Assembly: GCF_900114915.1 (NCBI RefSeq)
Contig: NZ_FOUS01000004.1
Location: 310,001-374,000, forward strand
Direction of reading: 5' to 3'
Origin: Bradyrhizobium sp. Rc3b
GTDB taxonomy: Bacteria; Pseudomonadota; Alphaproteobacteria; Rhizobiales; Xanthobacteraceae
Length of the DNA stretch: 64,000 nt
In this document: one piece after another, positions 27,082 to 35,711 of the stretch
Layout: the number at the start of each line of letters is the position of its first letter
Numbering within the stretch: position 1 is the first letter of the stretch
Notes under the pieces: model-generated
Seen by the model: only the letters and a program-made list of their open reading frames with translations
Databases searched by the model: none
What the model was told of the DNA's origin: nothing
Position numbers and translations under genes: made by a program

Positions 27082-27921
27082 TCACTCCAAATTCGTATTG
27101 AACTCGTACGACTTCTCGGGCCCGACCAGCGTGAATTTCAACGCTGCGCCATCGGGCTTGGCGCCCGGCGGCAAGCCGTCGAGCTCGAACGAAAAACGCT
27201 TCACGCCAGCCGGGCTGTCCTTGACCGGCGCCGGAATTGGCAGCGCCCAGTCGGGCGTCGGACCTTCCACGAACAGATTGACGTTGCGCGGGTCCGGCGT
27301 CACCACGTCGACCACCACATTCTTGGGTCCGTCGCGCTTGACGTCGCGGATGGTGAGGGGATTGGGATCGCCGATATTGGCGGGCTTGGGCACGGTATCG
27401 AGTGCCGCACGCAGATTGGCATCCTCGGTCGAGGCCACGCTGTTGAAGCCGAGCTCGGCACTGGCCTCGACCGGAATGCAGAGTTTTTCGCACACCGCGT
27501 AATTGATCTCTGCGCGCAGGGTCACGGGCTTGTCGGCCGCCTTGGCGACGATGCGCAGGGGGAGCACGATCTGGTTGTGATAGCCGATCGAATGGCCGCC
27601 GGCGCCGTCGTCGAATTTCAGCGGCGCGGGCCACATCACCGTCACCGCCTCGACATTGTCCGACTTGGAAAAGTCGAACCGCGGCGGGACGCCGGAATCG
27701 CCCGGGGAACGCCAATAGGTCTTCCACCCCTGCTGGAGCTGGATGGCGATACCGCCGAGCAGGACGGCGCCGCTGCGCGATCCCGCCAGTAGCCGCACCG
27801 CGGAATGTCCGTCGCGCTGCCACGGCGAAGCGTCGTCGGCACGGGCTACGATGGCCAGCGACGACGCAAAAAGGGTTGTCGCGACGCCAATCGCCGCGCG
27901 CAGGGGAACTCTTGTGAGCAT
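27082..27921 (-). CDS. Periplasmic DsbD N-terminal-domain-like protein
   Basis: 279 residues. The signal peptide is about residues 1-28 (ends VARA before DDASPW). The body resembles the N-terminal periplasmic domain of DsbD/ScsB (COG4233): an Ig-like fold, GWKTYWRSPGDSGVPPRFDFS and then INYAVCEKLCIPVEA with a Cys-x3-Cys pair. There is no membrane or thioredoxin domain, unlike DsbD itself. It may pass electrons between a membrane reductase and periplasmic thiols or bind metal. Monocistronic and divergent from yqgE. Confidence 0.85.
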   Translation of the reverse strand: MLTRVPLRAAIGVATTLFASSLAIVARADDASPWQRDGHSAVRLLAGSRSGAVLLGGIAIQLQQGWKTYWRSPGDSGVPPRFDFSKSDNVEAVTVMWPAPLKFDDGAGGHSIGYHNQIVLPLRIVAKAADKPVTLRAEINYAVCEKLCIPVEASAELGFNSVASTEDANLRAALDTVPKPANIGDPNPLTIRDVKRDGPKNVVVDVVTPDPRNVNLFVEGPTPDWALPIPAPVKDSPAGVKRFSFELDGLPPGAKPDGAALKFTLVGPEKSYEFNTNLE

Positions 27922-28063
27922 AGCACGTCTTTACAGGGTCGCCCTGAGGCAAACCATTGAATTGCTTGTGATGGATGCACCTGAATCGCGTCTCTGCAAG
28001 CCTTGATTTGACAGCAGCCCGGCCCGACATCAGGATAGGAATTGAAACCGGAGTGCTTCACCG

Positions 28064-28708
28064 ATGGCTCCCACAGGCAAGAGGACGGGCGAAAGCACCC
28101 GCAGCGCGGGACCCGTACTCCCTAATTCGGCCGGTTATCTCGACGGCCGGCTCTTGATCGCGATGCCCGTGATGGGCGATTCCCGCTTCGAACGCTCGGT
28201 GATCTATCTCTGCGCCCATTCGGCGGAGGGAGCGATGGGCATCATCGTGAACCATCCGGCCGGCAGCATCGATTTCCCCGAGCTCTTGGAGCAGCTCGGC
28301 ATCATCAAGAAGGGCGAGCACATCAAGCTGCCCGAGAATGCCGAAAGCATGAAGGTGCTGCGCGGCGGTCCGGTCGATACCGGGCGAGGCTTCGTGCTGC
28401 ATTCCAGCGACTTCTACATCGAGAACGCGACGCTGCGGATCGACGAGGGCGTCTGCCTCACCGCGACCGTCGACATCCTGCGCGCGATCGCCAACGGTTC
28501 CGGCCCCAAGCACGCCATTCTCGCGCTCGGCTATGCCGGCTGGGCACCCGGCCAGCTCGAGACCGAGATCCAGAGCAACGGCTGGCTGCATTGCGATGCG
28601 GATGCGGATCTGATCTTCGGTGACGACGTCGACGACAAGTACGGACGCGCCCTGCGCAAGATCGGCATCGATCCCGGCATGCTCTCGAACGAAGCGGGAC
28701 ACGCGTAG
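28064..28708 (+). CDS. YqgE/AlgH family protein (DUF179)
   Basis: 214 residues. Signature: [42 protein letters not shown] at residues 25-66, [15 protein letters not shown], and [11 protein letters not shown] near 163. This is the YqgE/AlgH fold. The family is broadly conserved and adjoins DNA-repair or regulatory genes elsewhere, but its biochemical role is unsettled. The first 23 residues are variable and Ser/Thr-rich. It faces the DsbD-N-like gene across 142 bases. Confidence 0.93.
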   Translation: MAPTGKRTGESTRSAGPVLPNSAGYLDGRLLIAMPVMGDSRFERSVIYLCAHSAEGAMGIIVNHPAGSIDFPELLEQLGIIKKGEHIKLPENAESMKVLRGGPVDTGRGFVLHSSDFYIENATLRIDEGVCLTATVDILRAIANGSGPKHAILALGYAGWAPGQLETEIQSNGWLHCDADADLIFGDDVDDKYGRALRKIGIDPGMLSNEAGHA

Positions 28709-28756
28709 GTGCTTTAGTCGCTACCGCGACATACTCCGCGGTGGTGCCTCGTCCTC

Positions 28757-28915
28757 CGCTGTCGTCCCGGACAAGCGCGCCTCAAGCGCGCGTAGATCCG
28801 GGACCCATACTCCCAGGGTGATGTTTAAGGCAGGCCGGTCACTCCGAGTCTTCGCCAAACCACGTTTTGTGGTTGGGTCCCGGATCTTCGCTTCGCTCGT
28901 CCGGGACGACAGCGG
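28757..28915. repeat. Palindromic intergenic repeat, family A (copy 4)
   Basis: Outer arms CCGCTGTCGTCCCGGAC and GTCCGGGACGACAGCGG are a perfect 17-base inverted repeat. The loop again holds GTCTTCGCCAAAC (28848-28860). It lies between convergent yqgE and the dioxygenase gene. Confidence 0.88.
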
Positions 28916-28926
28916 AGATTGCCGCG

Positions 28927-29814
28927 CTACTCCGCCGCCTGCTGCTGCACCGTCGGCTCCGTCCCCGCCACCGTCGCGCGGCGCATGTCGCGAGGCTGCG
29001 ACTGGTCGTAGCGGCGGACGCGGTGCATGGTCTGGCGGTTGTCCCACATCACGAGGTCATGCAGCTTCCATTTGTGGACGTAGACGAATTCGGGCTGCGT
29101 GGCGTGCTCGTTGAGATCGCGCAGCAGGAGGCGTCCCTCCGGCACGCTCATGCCGACGATCTTGCCGGCATGGGATGACAGATACAGCGACTTGCGGTGA
29201 TGCACGGGATGCGTCCGCACCAGCCTTTGCAGCACCGGCTTGAACATCTCCTTCTCCTCGTCCGTGTATTCGGTGAAGCCGAGCGATCCCCGCGAATACA
29301 TCAGCGAGTGCTCGCAGACGAGATCGTCGATCTCCGCCTTGGTGTCGTCGTCGAGCGCATCATAGGCGGCGCGCATGTCGGCGAATTCGGTGTTGCCGCC
29401 CTTGGGGTTCACCACGCGCGCCGACAAAAGCGAGAACTTTGCAGGGATAGGCCGGAACGAGCTGTCGGAGTGCCACAGGCAATTGCCGAGGTTGAACAGA
29501 TTGGCGCGGCTGTCCTTCGGCAGCGGCTTGCCGTCCTTGCCGAGATTCGAAACATCGTTCAAGCCCGAGTTGAGGCGGTGTTCGCTGGCCTTGGTAATGT
29601 TGCCGCCACGCGCATCCTCACGCTGACCAAAGTTCAGCGCAAAAGCCATCTGCTGCTCGTCGGTGATGTCCTGGTCGTGGAAAACCAGCACGGCGTATTT
29701 GTCCATGGCGGCCTCGACCTCGCGCGCCTCGACCTCGGTGAGGGGCTTTCGCAAATCGAGGCCGGAAACCTCGCCGGCAAAGTGCTTCTGAAGCTGCCGG
29801 ATGGCGATCGTCAT
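28927..29814 (-). CDS. TauD/TfdA family Fe(II)/2-oxoglutarate dioxygenase
   Basis: 295 residues from ATG 29814 (MTIAIRQLQKHFAGEVSGLD). The Fe(II) triad is present: His and Asp in CLWHSDSSF, and the distal His in DNRQTMHRVRRYD. The 2-oxoglutarate-binding Arg is in the RDMRRATVAG tail. FNLGNCLWHSDSSF and HRKSLYLSSHAGKIVGM are the TfdA-side pattern (2,4-dichlorophenoxyacetate dioxygenase-like) rather than taurine TauD. The true substrate is not known. It may be read with the SDR gene 97 bases upstream on the same strand. Confidence 0.9.
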   Translation of the reverse strand: MTIAIRQLQKHFAGEVSGLDLRKPLTEVEAREVEAAMDKYAVLVFHDQDITDEQQMAFALNFGQREDARGGNITKASEHRLNSGLNDVSNLGKDGKPLPKDSRANLFNLGNCLWHSDSSFRPIPAKFSLLSARVVNPKGGNTEFADMRAAYDALDDDTKAEIDDLVCEHSLMYSRGSLGFTEYTDEEKEMFKPVLQRLVRTHPVHHRKSLYLSSHAGKIVGMSVPEGRLLLRDLNEHATQPEFVYVHKWKLHDLVMWDNRQTMHRVRRYDQSQPRDMRRATVAGTEPTVQQQAAE

Positions 29815-29911
29815 GGCGTTTTCTCCCGCATGTGCGAGCGGTTGGTCCCGCTCTGTCGGCGAAAAAGCTACTCCCGCACTCGCCGTTGTCAACGCTCGGC
29901 GCGCATGGCTC

Positions 29912-30691
29912 TCACGCATTCCGTGCCATCAACCCGCCGTCGACCGGGATCACCGCGCCGGTGAGGAAGGATGCCGCCGGCAGGCACAGGCTCAGCGTCA
30001 TATGCGCGACCTCTTCCGGATCGCCGTAGCGGCCAAGCGCGGTGCGACGCTTGGCATAGATCGTCTTGTGCTCCTCCGAGATGCGGTCGGTGATCCCAGT
30101 GCGGATCGGGCCCGGGCAGATGCAATTGACGGTGATGCCCTCGCGGCCGAGCTCGACGGCGAGCGAGCGGGTGAGGCTCGCCACGCCGCCCTTCGCCGCC
30201 GAATAGGGGCTGTGCAATGCGGTGGCGCCGAGCGCCTCGGTCGAGGCGATGTTGACGATGCGCGGGCTCTTCGATTTGCGCAGGTAAGGCAGTGCGGCGC
30301 GGATGATGCGCGGATGCGCCGTCAGCATCACGGCGATGCCCTTTGCCCAGGCGTCCTCATAGGCCTCGTCGTCGATCGCGACGCGCACGGAGATGCCGGC
30401 ATTGTTGACGACGATATCGAGCCCGCCGAAATGTGCCGCGACATCATTCACCACGCGCCTGATCTCGGTGCCATTGGCAACGTCGAGCTTCCAGGCTTTT
30501 GCCGAACCGCCGCTCGCCGCGATCTGCTCCGCGACGGCGAGCGCGCCTTGCTCGTCATAGTCGGTGACGGCAACGTTCGCGCCCTCCGCGGCGAACAATT
30601 GGGCCGTGGCGCGTCCCATGCCGCTAGCCGCGCCGGTGACGAGAACGGTCAGGCCCTTCACGGACCGGCTGAGCCGTTTGAACTCGGACAT
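29912..30691 (-). CDS. Short-chain dehydrogenase/reductase
   Basis: 259 residues from ATG 30691 (MSEFKRLSRSVKGLTVLVTG), with AGGA upstream. NAD(P) motif TGAASGMG, NNAGIS, catalytic Ser in NIASTEALGATALHS, YSAAK, and PVDGGLMA at the end: a classical SDR. It probably oxidises a hydroxy group using NAD(P). It precedes a TfdA-like dioxygenase on the same strand and is divergent from a second SDR. This trio suggests a small catabolic unit. Confidence 0.9.
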   Translation of the reverse strand: MSEFKRLSRSVKGLTVLVTGAASGMGRATAQLFAAEGANVAVTDYDEQGALAVAEQIAASGGSAKAWKLDVANGTEIRRVVNDVAAHFGGLDIVVNNAGISVRVAIDDEAYEDAWAKGIAVMLTAHPRIIRAALPYLRKSKSPRIVNIASTEALGATALHSPYSAAKGGVASLTRSLAVELGREGITVNCICPGPIRTGITDRISEEHKTIYAKRRTALGRYGDPEEVAHMTLSLCLPAASFLTGAVIPVDGGLMARNA

Positions 30692-30788
30692 GCTGTTTCC
30701 TCGCGCCCTGCTTGTTCTTGTTATGATTGACAAGGCTGGCATCGATCCGCAGACAGGTCAAACAAGCAAGACAAAAGGGGAGGCCGCG

Positions 30789-31526
30789 ATGGCGAACGAG
30801 CTCGATTTCTCAGGCAGGCAGGTGCTGGTGGTCGGCGGTTCCAGCGGTATCGGCAACGGCATCGCGCAAGCGTTTCGCACGAGGGGCGCGCATGTCGCAG
30901 TCTGCGGCACGCGTGCGCAGCCAAAGGATTATTCGATCGAGGAAGGTTCTGATCTCACGGGCCTGTCTTACGCGCAGCTCGACGTCAGCAACCCCACTGC
31001 GATCGAAGCGTTCAAGCCGTCCTTCGATCGGCTCGACGTGCTCGTGCTGGCGCAAGGCGCGGTGCTCTATCGCCGCGGCGAGTTCGAGATGAGCGGTTTC
31101 CGCAAGGTGGTCGAGGTCAATTTGATGAGCCTGATGGCCTGTGCGACGCGATTTCATTCCATGTTGCGGGATTCGAAGGGGTCGCTGATCATGGTGTCCT
31201 CGACCGCGGCCTATCATTCCACCATGGGCAATCCCGCCTATAACGCCTCGAAGACCGGTGCGGTCGGATTGACGCGGACACTGGGCGAAGCCTGGGCGGA
31301 GGACGGCATCCGCGTCAACGGCATCGCGCCCGGACTCGTCGACACCAAGATGACCAAGGTGACGACCGACAATCCCAAGCGGCTCGAAGGTGCATTGTCA
31401 CGCATTCCGCTGCGGCGGCTGGGCACGCCGGCCGACATGGCGGGCGCGGCTCTGTTCCTGGCTTCGCCGCTGTCGTCCTACATCGTCGGACAGACGCTGG
31501 TCGTCGATGGCGGGCTCATCCTTTAG
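30789..31526 (+). CDS. Short-chain dehydrogenase/reductase (divergent)
   Basis: 245 residues from ATG 30789 with GGGGAGG seven to ten bases upstream; an open frame continues into the promoter region but has no family match. VVGGSSGIGNGIA is the cofactor loop, LAQGAVLYRRGEFE replaces the usual NNAG, and Ser in MVSSTAAYHSTMG with YNASK form the active site. VVDGGLIL ends it. It shares the short upstream region (30692-30788) with the minus-strand SDR, so the two may be co-regulated. Confidence 0.88.
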   Translation: MANELDFSGRQVLVVGGSSGIGNGIAQAFRTRGAHVAVCGTRAQPKDYSIEEGSDLTGLSYAQLDVSNPTAIEAFKPSFDRLDVLVLAQGAVLYRRGEFEMSGFRKVVEVNLMSLMACATRFHSMLRDSKGSLIMVSSTAAYHSTMGNPAYNASKTGAVGLTRTLGEAWAEDGIRVNGIAPGLVDTKMTKVTTDNPKRLEGALSRIPLRRLGTPADMAGAALFLASPLSSYIVGQTLVVDGGLIL

Positions 31527-31533
31527 CTGGCCC

Positions 31534-31568
31534 GTAGCCCGGATTACGCTGCGCTCCATCCGGGCTAC
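31534..31568. repeat. Short inverted repeat, family D (copy 2)
   Basis: GTAGCCCGGAT and ATCCGGGCTAC are 11-base perfect arms around TACGCTGCGCTCC. It immediately follows the SDR stop codon. Confidence 0.78.
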
Positions 31569-31603
31569 ACACTTTCGTAGGAGCTACACTTTCGCAAACA
31601 CTT

Positions 31604-31628
31604 GGAACTGGGCCGCGCCTGATCGGTT
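31604..31628 (+). promoter_or_regulatory. Near-consensus EcfG-type promoter for a CsbD-like gene
   Basis: GGAAC (31604-31608), 16 bases, GGTT (31625-31628). One base differs from CGTT at the -10. It is 29 bases upstream of ATG 31658 and correctly oriented, upstream of a stress-family gene. Confidence 0.45.
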
Positions 31629-31657
31629 ACTTCGGCTGACCACCGAGGAGGATCATC

Positions 31658-32029
31658 ATGGACACGGATCGGATTGTTGGATCGGCCAAGGAATATGCCG
31701 GACGCGCGGAAGGCGCGATCGGAGACATGGCAGGCGATGCGAAGACGCAGGCGTCGGGCAAGGCGCGGGAAGCCGCGGGCACGGTGCAGAATCTCTACGG
31801 CCAGGCCAAGGATGCCGTGCGCGAGGCCGGCGAGACTGCGGCTGACTACGCCAAGGACGCCTACGACAACAGCGGCGAGACTCTTCGCGACGGTACGCAA
31901 GCATTGTCGAAGAAGGTGCAGGACAATCCGCTCGGCGCGCTGCTGGTCGCCGGCGGCATCGGTTTCGCACTCGCGCTTCTGATGTCGCGTCCCGCACGCC
32001 GTCCGCCGCCGTCGCGCTGGCGCTATTAA
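31658..32029 (+). CDS. CsbD-like protein with a C-terminal membrane helix
   Basis: 123 residues, ATG 31658 with GAGGAGG upstream. Residues 4-75 are a repetitive Ala/Gly/Lys/Asp-rich helix, GSAKEYAGRAEGAIGDMAGD and KAREAAGTVQNLYGQAKDAV, as in CsbD/LEA-like proteins. One membrane helix near the end (PLGALLVAGGIGFALALLMS) is followed by a basic tail RPARRPPPSRWRY. It combines a CsbD-like domain with a DUF883-like anchor. Presumably a stress protein tied to the membrane; mechanism unknown. Confidence 0.85.
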   Translation: MDTDRIVGSAKEYAGRAEGAIGDMAGDAKTQASGKAREAAGTVQNLYGQAKDAVREAGETAADYAKDAYDNSGETLRDGTQALSKKVQDNPLGALLVAGGIGFALALLMSRPARRPPPSRWRY

Positions 32030-32050
32030 GGCTAGTCGCCGAACGCCTAT

Positions 32051-32213
32051 CACTCGTGCCCCGGACGCGATGCAGCCTAGGCGATACGTAGCATCGTCCG
32101 GAAACGCTGCATCGCTAAGCCGGGGCCCATCTTTTGTGAATGCCGCACGAATTGGGTCCCGGCTCTGCGCCTCCTCACCAAGAGGGCGCCGCGTCGCGTC
32201 CGGGACACGAGAC
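32051..32213. repeat. Palindromic intergenic repeat, family A (copy 5, GTGCCCCGGACGCG subtype)
   Basis: CTCGTGCCCCGGACGCGATG and CGTCGCGTCCGGGACACGAG pair as outer arms, with GGGCCCATC / GGGTCCCGG elements inside. It sits between convergent genes. Confidence 0.8.
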
Positions 32214-32219
32214 CTTACC

Positions 32220-33935
32220 TTACCGGAACATCTCGGCCGAGCGGCCAACGTTACCCGGCGGACGCGGGACCCCGGGATTGGGATTCGGATTGCGCGGCCC
32301 GGGCGCCGGCGCCAGTTGACGCGGCGGCGGTGGCTGCGGAGAGCCGAAGCCGAAGAAATCGCGGAATGAGGGCGTAGCCTGTGCCGGTTGCTGCGGCGGG
32401 ACCGGCGGCTTCTTCGGCGCAAGTTTCGGCGGGGCGATCGCGGCGGCGGCTCCTGGCGCGGCGGGATTGGCGACGCCGCCCTCAGGCGTTGTTGCGGCCA
32501 TCGGCGTATCGCCCTTGGCCTGCTCGCGGCCGACTTCGCGGCGCGGCCAGGCATAATCGTCGGCGCGGCCGGCCGGAGCCGCCAGCGGCTCGCCCTTCAC
32601 CATTGTCTTCGCAGCCAGCGCATCGACGGCGGCGGGACGCGAGCCCGGGCCGCCCAGCAACTGATCGGTCGAGATCGAGGCTGCAACCAGCGGCACGATC
32701 GGCCCCGCCAGCGGCCGCGGTGCCGGCTTGCCGGGCTCGGCGCTGGTGTCGGGCGTCGCCGGCTCGCTCGGCAGTGCGATCGGGCCGGAGCGTCCTGCCA
32801 GCAGACGCGTGATTTCGCGCTCGACATAATGCGCGAGCTTGCGCGCGCCGGGCTTTGTGAAGAAGACGCCGTCAGAGCTGCGGAGCTGACGGATCTGGCC
32901 TTCGAAGTCAGGACCCTTCTGGAGGAAGCGGCCGGCCTCGTCGACAAACCCGTCCCAGACGTCGACATAGGTAATGCCGGCCTTGGCCGCGCCTTCGCGA
33001 TAGAGCGAGTCCAGGAACAGCATGTCCGCCGTGCCCTTCTGCCCGCGGATGGCGGGAAGGCCGACCCACAGCACCGGCACGCCCTTGGCCTTGAGGACGC
33101 TGGCGAGCTCCTCGATCTTCTTGCCGTAGAGCTCGACCCAGCGGTCGTCACGGAATTCGTAGAGGCCGTTCGGATTGCGGGCCGTCTTTTCGGGCGCCGC
33201 CGCCGGCGCGTCGGCGTTGTCGGCGTCGTCCTGCGGCAGATCGGCATCGGCAGGCTTGTCGTCGGGCTTGGCGGCGGTGTCATTGCCTGGCTTGGCGTCC
33301 CCCGGCTTCGCTGGCTGTTTGGCGCGCGCGCCCTTGTCGTTCTTCTTGTCCTTGTCTGCGGCGGCCTTGTCCGTCTTGTCGGCGACGGGCTCGCGGATCG
33401 CGCTGCGGTCGTTGAGGCCCAGCATGACGACGATCACGTCGGGCTTCTCGGTCTCGAGGATGCCCCTTGCAGCAGTCGTCCAATCCGCGGGCTCGCCGCG
33501 CGGCTGGTACTTGATCAGGCCGGACGTGGTCTTGTGCTTGCGGATCACGCCCATGTCGGGCTGCTCGGTGTAGGCGTCTTCCAGGCCATAGGCGAGCCAG
33601 TCGGCCATGGCGTCGCCGATCACGAGCACGTTCTTCTCAGGGATGGTGTCGCGCTTGGCTGGCGCCGGCGCGCGCGAAAAATCCTGGCGCGGCGCCTGCG
33701 GCTGTTGCTGCTGGAACGGCGCGAAGAAGTCGCCGCCGAACCAGCCGCCGCCTCCACCGCCGCCCCGTTGTGGCGGCGGAGCCGAACGCTGCGGCGGGCC
33801 GCCGAAGCCCGGGAAGTTGAAGAACTGCGCAGAGGCAGGCCCTGCGACCGAGACCAGAATCGCAAGCGCCGTCCCCAGCGCGATCAACGGGCCGGTCTCG
33901 GTCAGCGCCTTGAACAGGGACTTCGGCTTCGACAT
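32220..33935 (-). CDS. DUF459 (SGNH-fold) periplasmic protein lacking catalytic Ser and His
   Basis: 571 residues from ATG 33935 (MSKPKSLFKALTETGPLIALG). A signal peptide or anchor occupies 1-36, then a Gly/Pro/Gln-rich linker and an SGNH domain (about 100-400), then a Pro/Ala-rich tail. Block I reads VIGDAMADWL where SGNH enzymes have GDS; block III VMLGLNDRSA is normal; block V reads SSDGVFFTKPG where Asp-x-x-His is expected. A long Lys/Asp/Ala-rich insert (residues near 190-240) interrupts the fold. It may therefore bind rather than hydrolyse a glycan. Adjacent genes are a lytic transglycosylase and galU. Confidence 0.85.
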   Translation of the reverse strand: MSKPKSLFKALTETGPLIALGTALAILVSVAGPASAQFFNFPGFGGPPQRSAPPPQRGGGGGGGWFGGDFFAPFQQQQPQAPRQDFSRAPAPAKRDTIPEKNVLVIGDAMADWLAYGLEDAYTEQPDMGVIRKHKTTSGLIKYQPRGEPADWTTAARGILETEKPDVIVVMLGLNDRSAIREPVADKTDKAAADKDKKNDKGARAKQPAKPGDAKPGNDTAAKPDDKPADADLPQDDADNADAPAAAPEKTARNPNGLYEFRDDRWVELYGKKIEELASVLKAKGVPVLWVGLPAIRGQKGTADMLFLDSLYREGAAKAGITYVDVWDGFVDEAGRFLQKGPDFEGQIRQLRSSDGVFFTKPGARKLAHYVEREITRLLAGRSGPIALPSEPATPDTSAEPGKPAPRPLAGPIVPLVAASISTDQLLGGPGSRPAAVDALAAKTMVKGEPLAAPAGRADDYAWPRREVGREQAKGDTPMAATTPEGGVANPAAPGAAAAIAPPKLAPKKPPVPPQQPAQATPSFRDFFGFGSPQPPPPRQLAPAPGPRNPNPNPGVPRPPGNVGRSAEMFR

Positions 33936-34106
33936 GCGATCTCGGGCCAGCGCAATGGGGATCGGAGGTAGCTCAATATAATAACGGAATCGGGCGCCAA
34001 ACGGGCAAATTCCGTTGCAGATTCTTGGGCTCATACACCGGGGAACGGCCGCCTGCGTCAAGGCTGCCTGCCAAAATCCCAGTTCAGGGTTACTTTCGGC
34101 GCGATT

Positions 34107-35492
34107 TTACCGTCCGCGCAGCCGTTCCAGTGCGTCGGAGGAGGCAAAACCGTCCGCGGGCACTCCGATCGAGGCCTGGAAGTTGCGCAGGGCTTCCCGG
34201 GTCTGGCCGCCGAACTGGCCGTCCGGGGTGCCCTTGTAGAAGCCGCGCTGGGCCAGCAGTTGCTGCAGCTCCAGCCGCTCGGTGCGCGACAGCTCGCGTT
34301 CCTGCCGCGGCCAGGGTTGCACGAAGGGTTGGCCCCCACGCAGGCGGTCGGCGAAATGACCGATCGCCAGCGCATAGGCCTCGGCCGGGTTGTACTTCAT
34401 GATGACCCGGTAATTCTGCAGCATCAGGAAGCCGGGCCCCTGCGCGCCGGCCGGCGCCAGCAGATAGGCTTTCTCCGCCGGATGCGGGAACGGCTGGCCC
34501 GTCGCCCGCTTGAGCCCGAGCTTCTCCCATTGCGCGATCGTCATCGCCTTGGCGCGGTCGGCCAGCATGTAGTTGAAGCCCTTGGGCACCACGACCTCAA
34601 AGCCCCAGGTCTGGCCGGCCTGCCAGCCGTCTTTCTTGAGGTTGTTGGCGGTCGATGCAATCAGGTCGGTCGGATTGTCGACGACGTCGCGCCGTCCGTC
34701 GCCATCGCCATCGACGGCAAAGCGCTTGAACGCAGTCGGCATGAACTGTGTCGGGCCGAACGCGCCGGCCCAGGAGCCGCGCATCTGCTCCGGCCTGAGG
34801 TCGCCGCGGTTGAGGATCTCTAGCGCGGAGAGGAACTCGTCCTTGAAATAGGCCTGGCGCCGGCCGATGCAGGCGAGCGTCGCGGTCGATTGCAGCACGC
34901 TGCGATCGCCCATCTGCGTCGAGTAATTGGACTCGATGCCCCAGATCGAGGCGACGATGTAGCGGTCGACGCCAGTGGCCTTTTCGGTGGCGTCGAACTG
35001 CGCCTTGTATTTGGCGAGGATCTCGCGGCCCTTGGCGAGGCGGTTGTCGTTCACCAGGATATCGAGATAGTCCCAGATCGATTTTGTGAACTCCGGCTGC
35101 GAGTCCATCAGGTCCATGATGCGCAGATCGGGTGAGAGCCCGGCCGTGAAGCGCTGGAAGTTTTCCTGGGTGATGTTGCGCCGTGCGGCATCGGGCCACA
35201 TCGCCGCAACGCAAGTGCTGAAATTGCCGGCGGCCTCGCGGATCGCCGCGGCCGTCATCAGCGGATGGCCAGAAGCCCCGTCCTCGCCGCTCCAGGGCAA
35301 GGCGCCGCCGGGTCCCGGCGGGGCTTGCGAGGGCGCAGCATTGGGGCCGGAGAAGATGCCGCCGAACAGATTGGACAGGCCGTTCTGCGCCTGGGCGTGC
35401 GCGCTGACGGGCAGCAGCAGGACGGCCGCGATCATCGCCGCGCCGGTCACGGATCCCGCCCGTCTTGCCTGCCTAGCCACCAATCGCGTCAT
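34107..35492 (-). CDS. Lytic murein transglycosylase with peptidoglycan-binding domain
   Basis: 461 residues from ATG 35492 (MTRLVARQARRAGSVTGAAM), which gives a proper signal peptide ending SAHAQAQ; ATG 35525 is a possible upstream start. The catalytic domain (about 100-380, MltB/SLT_2 type) has IWGIESNYSTQMG with the Glu, and GAFGPTQFMPTAFKRFAVDGDGDGRRDV. A C-terminal peptidoglycan-binding domain contains LAQRGFYKGTPDGQFGGQTREA. It cleaves glycan strands to 1,6-anhydro-muropeptides in the periplasm. Same strand as the DUF459 gene downstream. Confidence 0.93.
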   Translation of the reverse strand: MTRLVARQARRAGSVTGAAMIAAVLLLPVSAHAQAQNGLSNLFGGIFSGPNAAPSQAPPGPGGALPWSGEDGASGHPLMTAAAIREAAGNFSTCVAAMWPDAARRNITQENFQRFTAGLSPDLRIMDLMDSQPEFTKSIWDYLDILVNDNRLAKGREILAKYKAQFDATEKATGVDRYIVASIWGIESNYSTQMGDRSVLQSTATLACIGRRQAYFKDEFLSALEILNRGDLRPEQMRGSWAGAFGPTQFMPTAFKRFAVDGDGDGRRDVVDNPTDLIASTANNLKKDGWQAGQTWGFEVVVPKGFNYMLADRAKAMTIAQWEKLGLKRATGQPFPHPAEKAYLLAPAGAQGPGFLMLQNYRVIMKYNPAEAYALAIGHFADRLRGGQPFVQPWPRQERELSRTERLELQQLLAQRGFYKGTPDGQFGGQTREALRNFQASIGVPADGFASSDALERLRGR

Positions 35493-35711
35493 GTCCCACC
35501 CATCGGCCTTCCAAGAATCTGCCATCAGGAGGCCTGGTTACGGTTGCCAATAGCTTAACAAAGGTGAAATTTTGGTGACGGCCTTTTTCTTAACTCTGCG
35601 CGGATGAGGCCCCACATCCGCCTTTGTTGGCGGCTGCAAACAGGCTAGCAAGATGCCATTGCTCCGTTCCCAGCCTCGTTCCCATGTGCCCCCAGGTATT
35701 CGAACAATCAC

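Noticed and set aside
32388..33971. 527-residue plus-strand frame opposite the DUF459 gene
   Set aside because: Antisense shadow of a Pro/Ala-rich protein; no motif. The DUF459 frame has a signal peptide and SGNH blocks.
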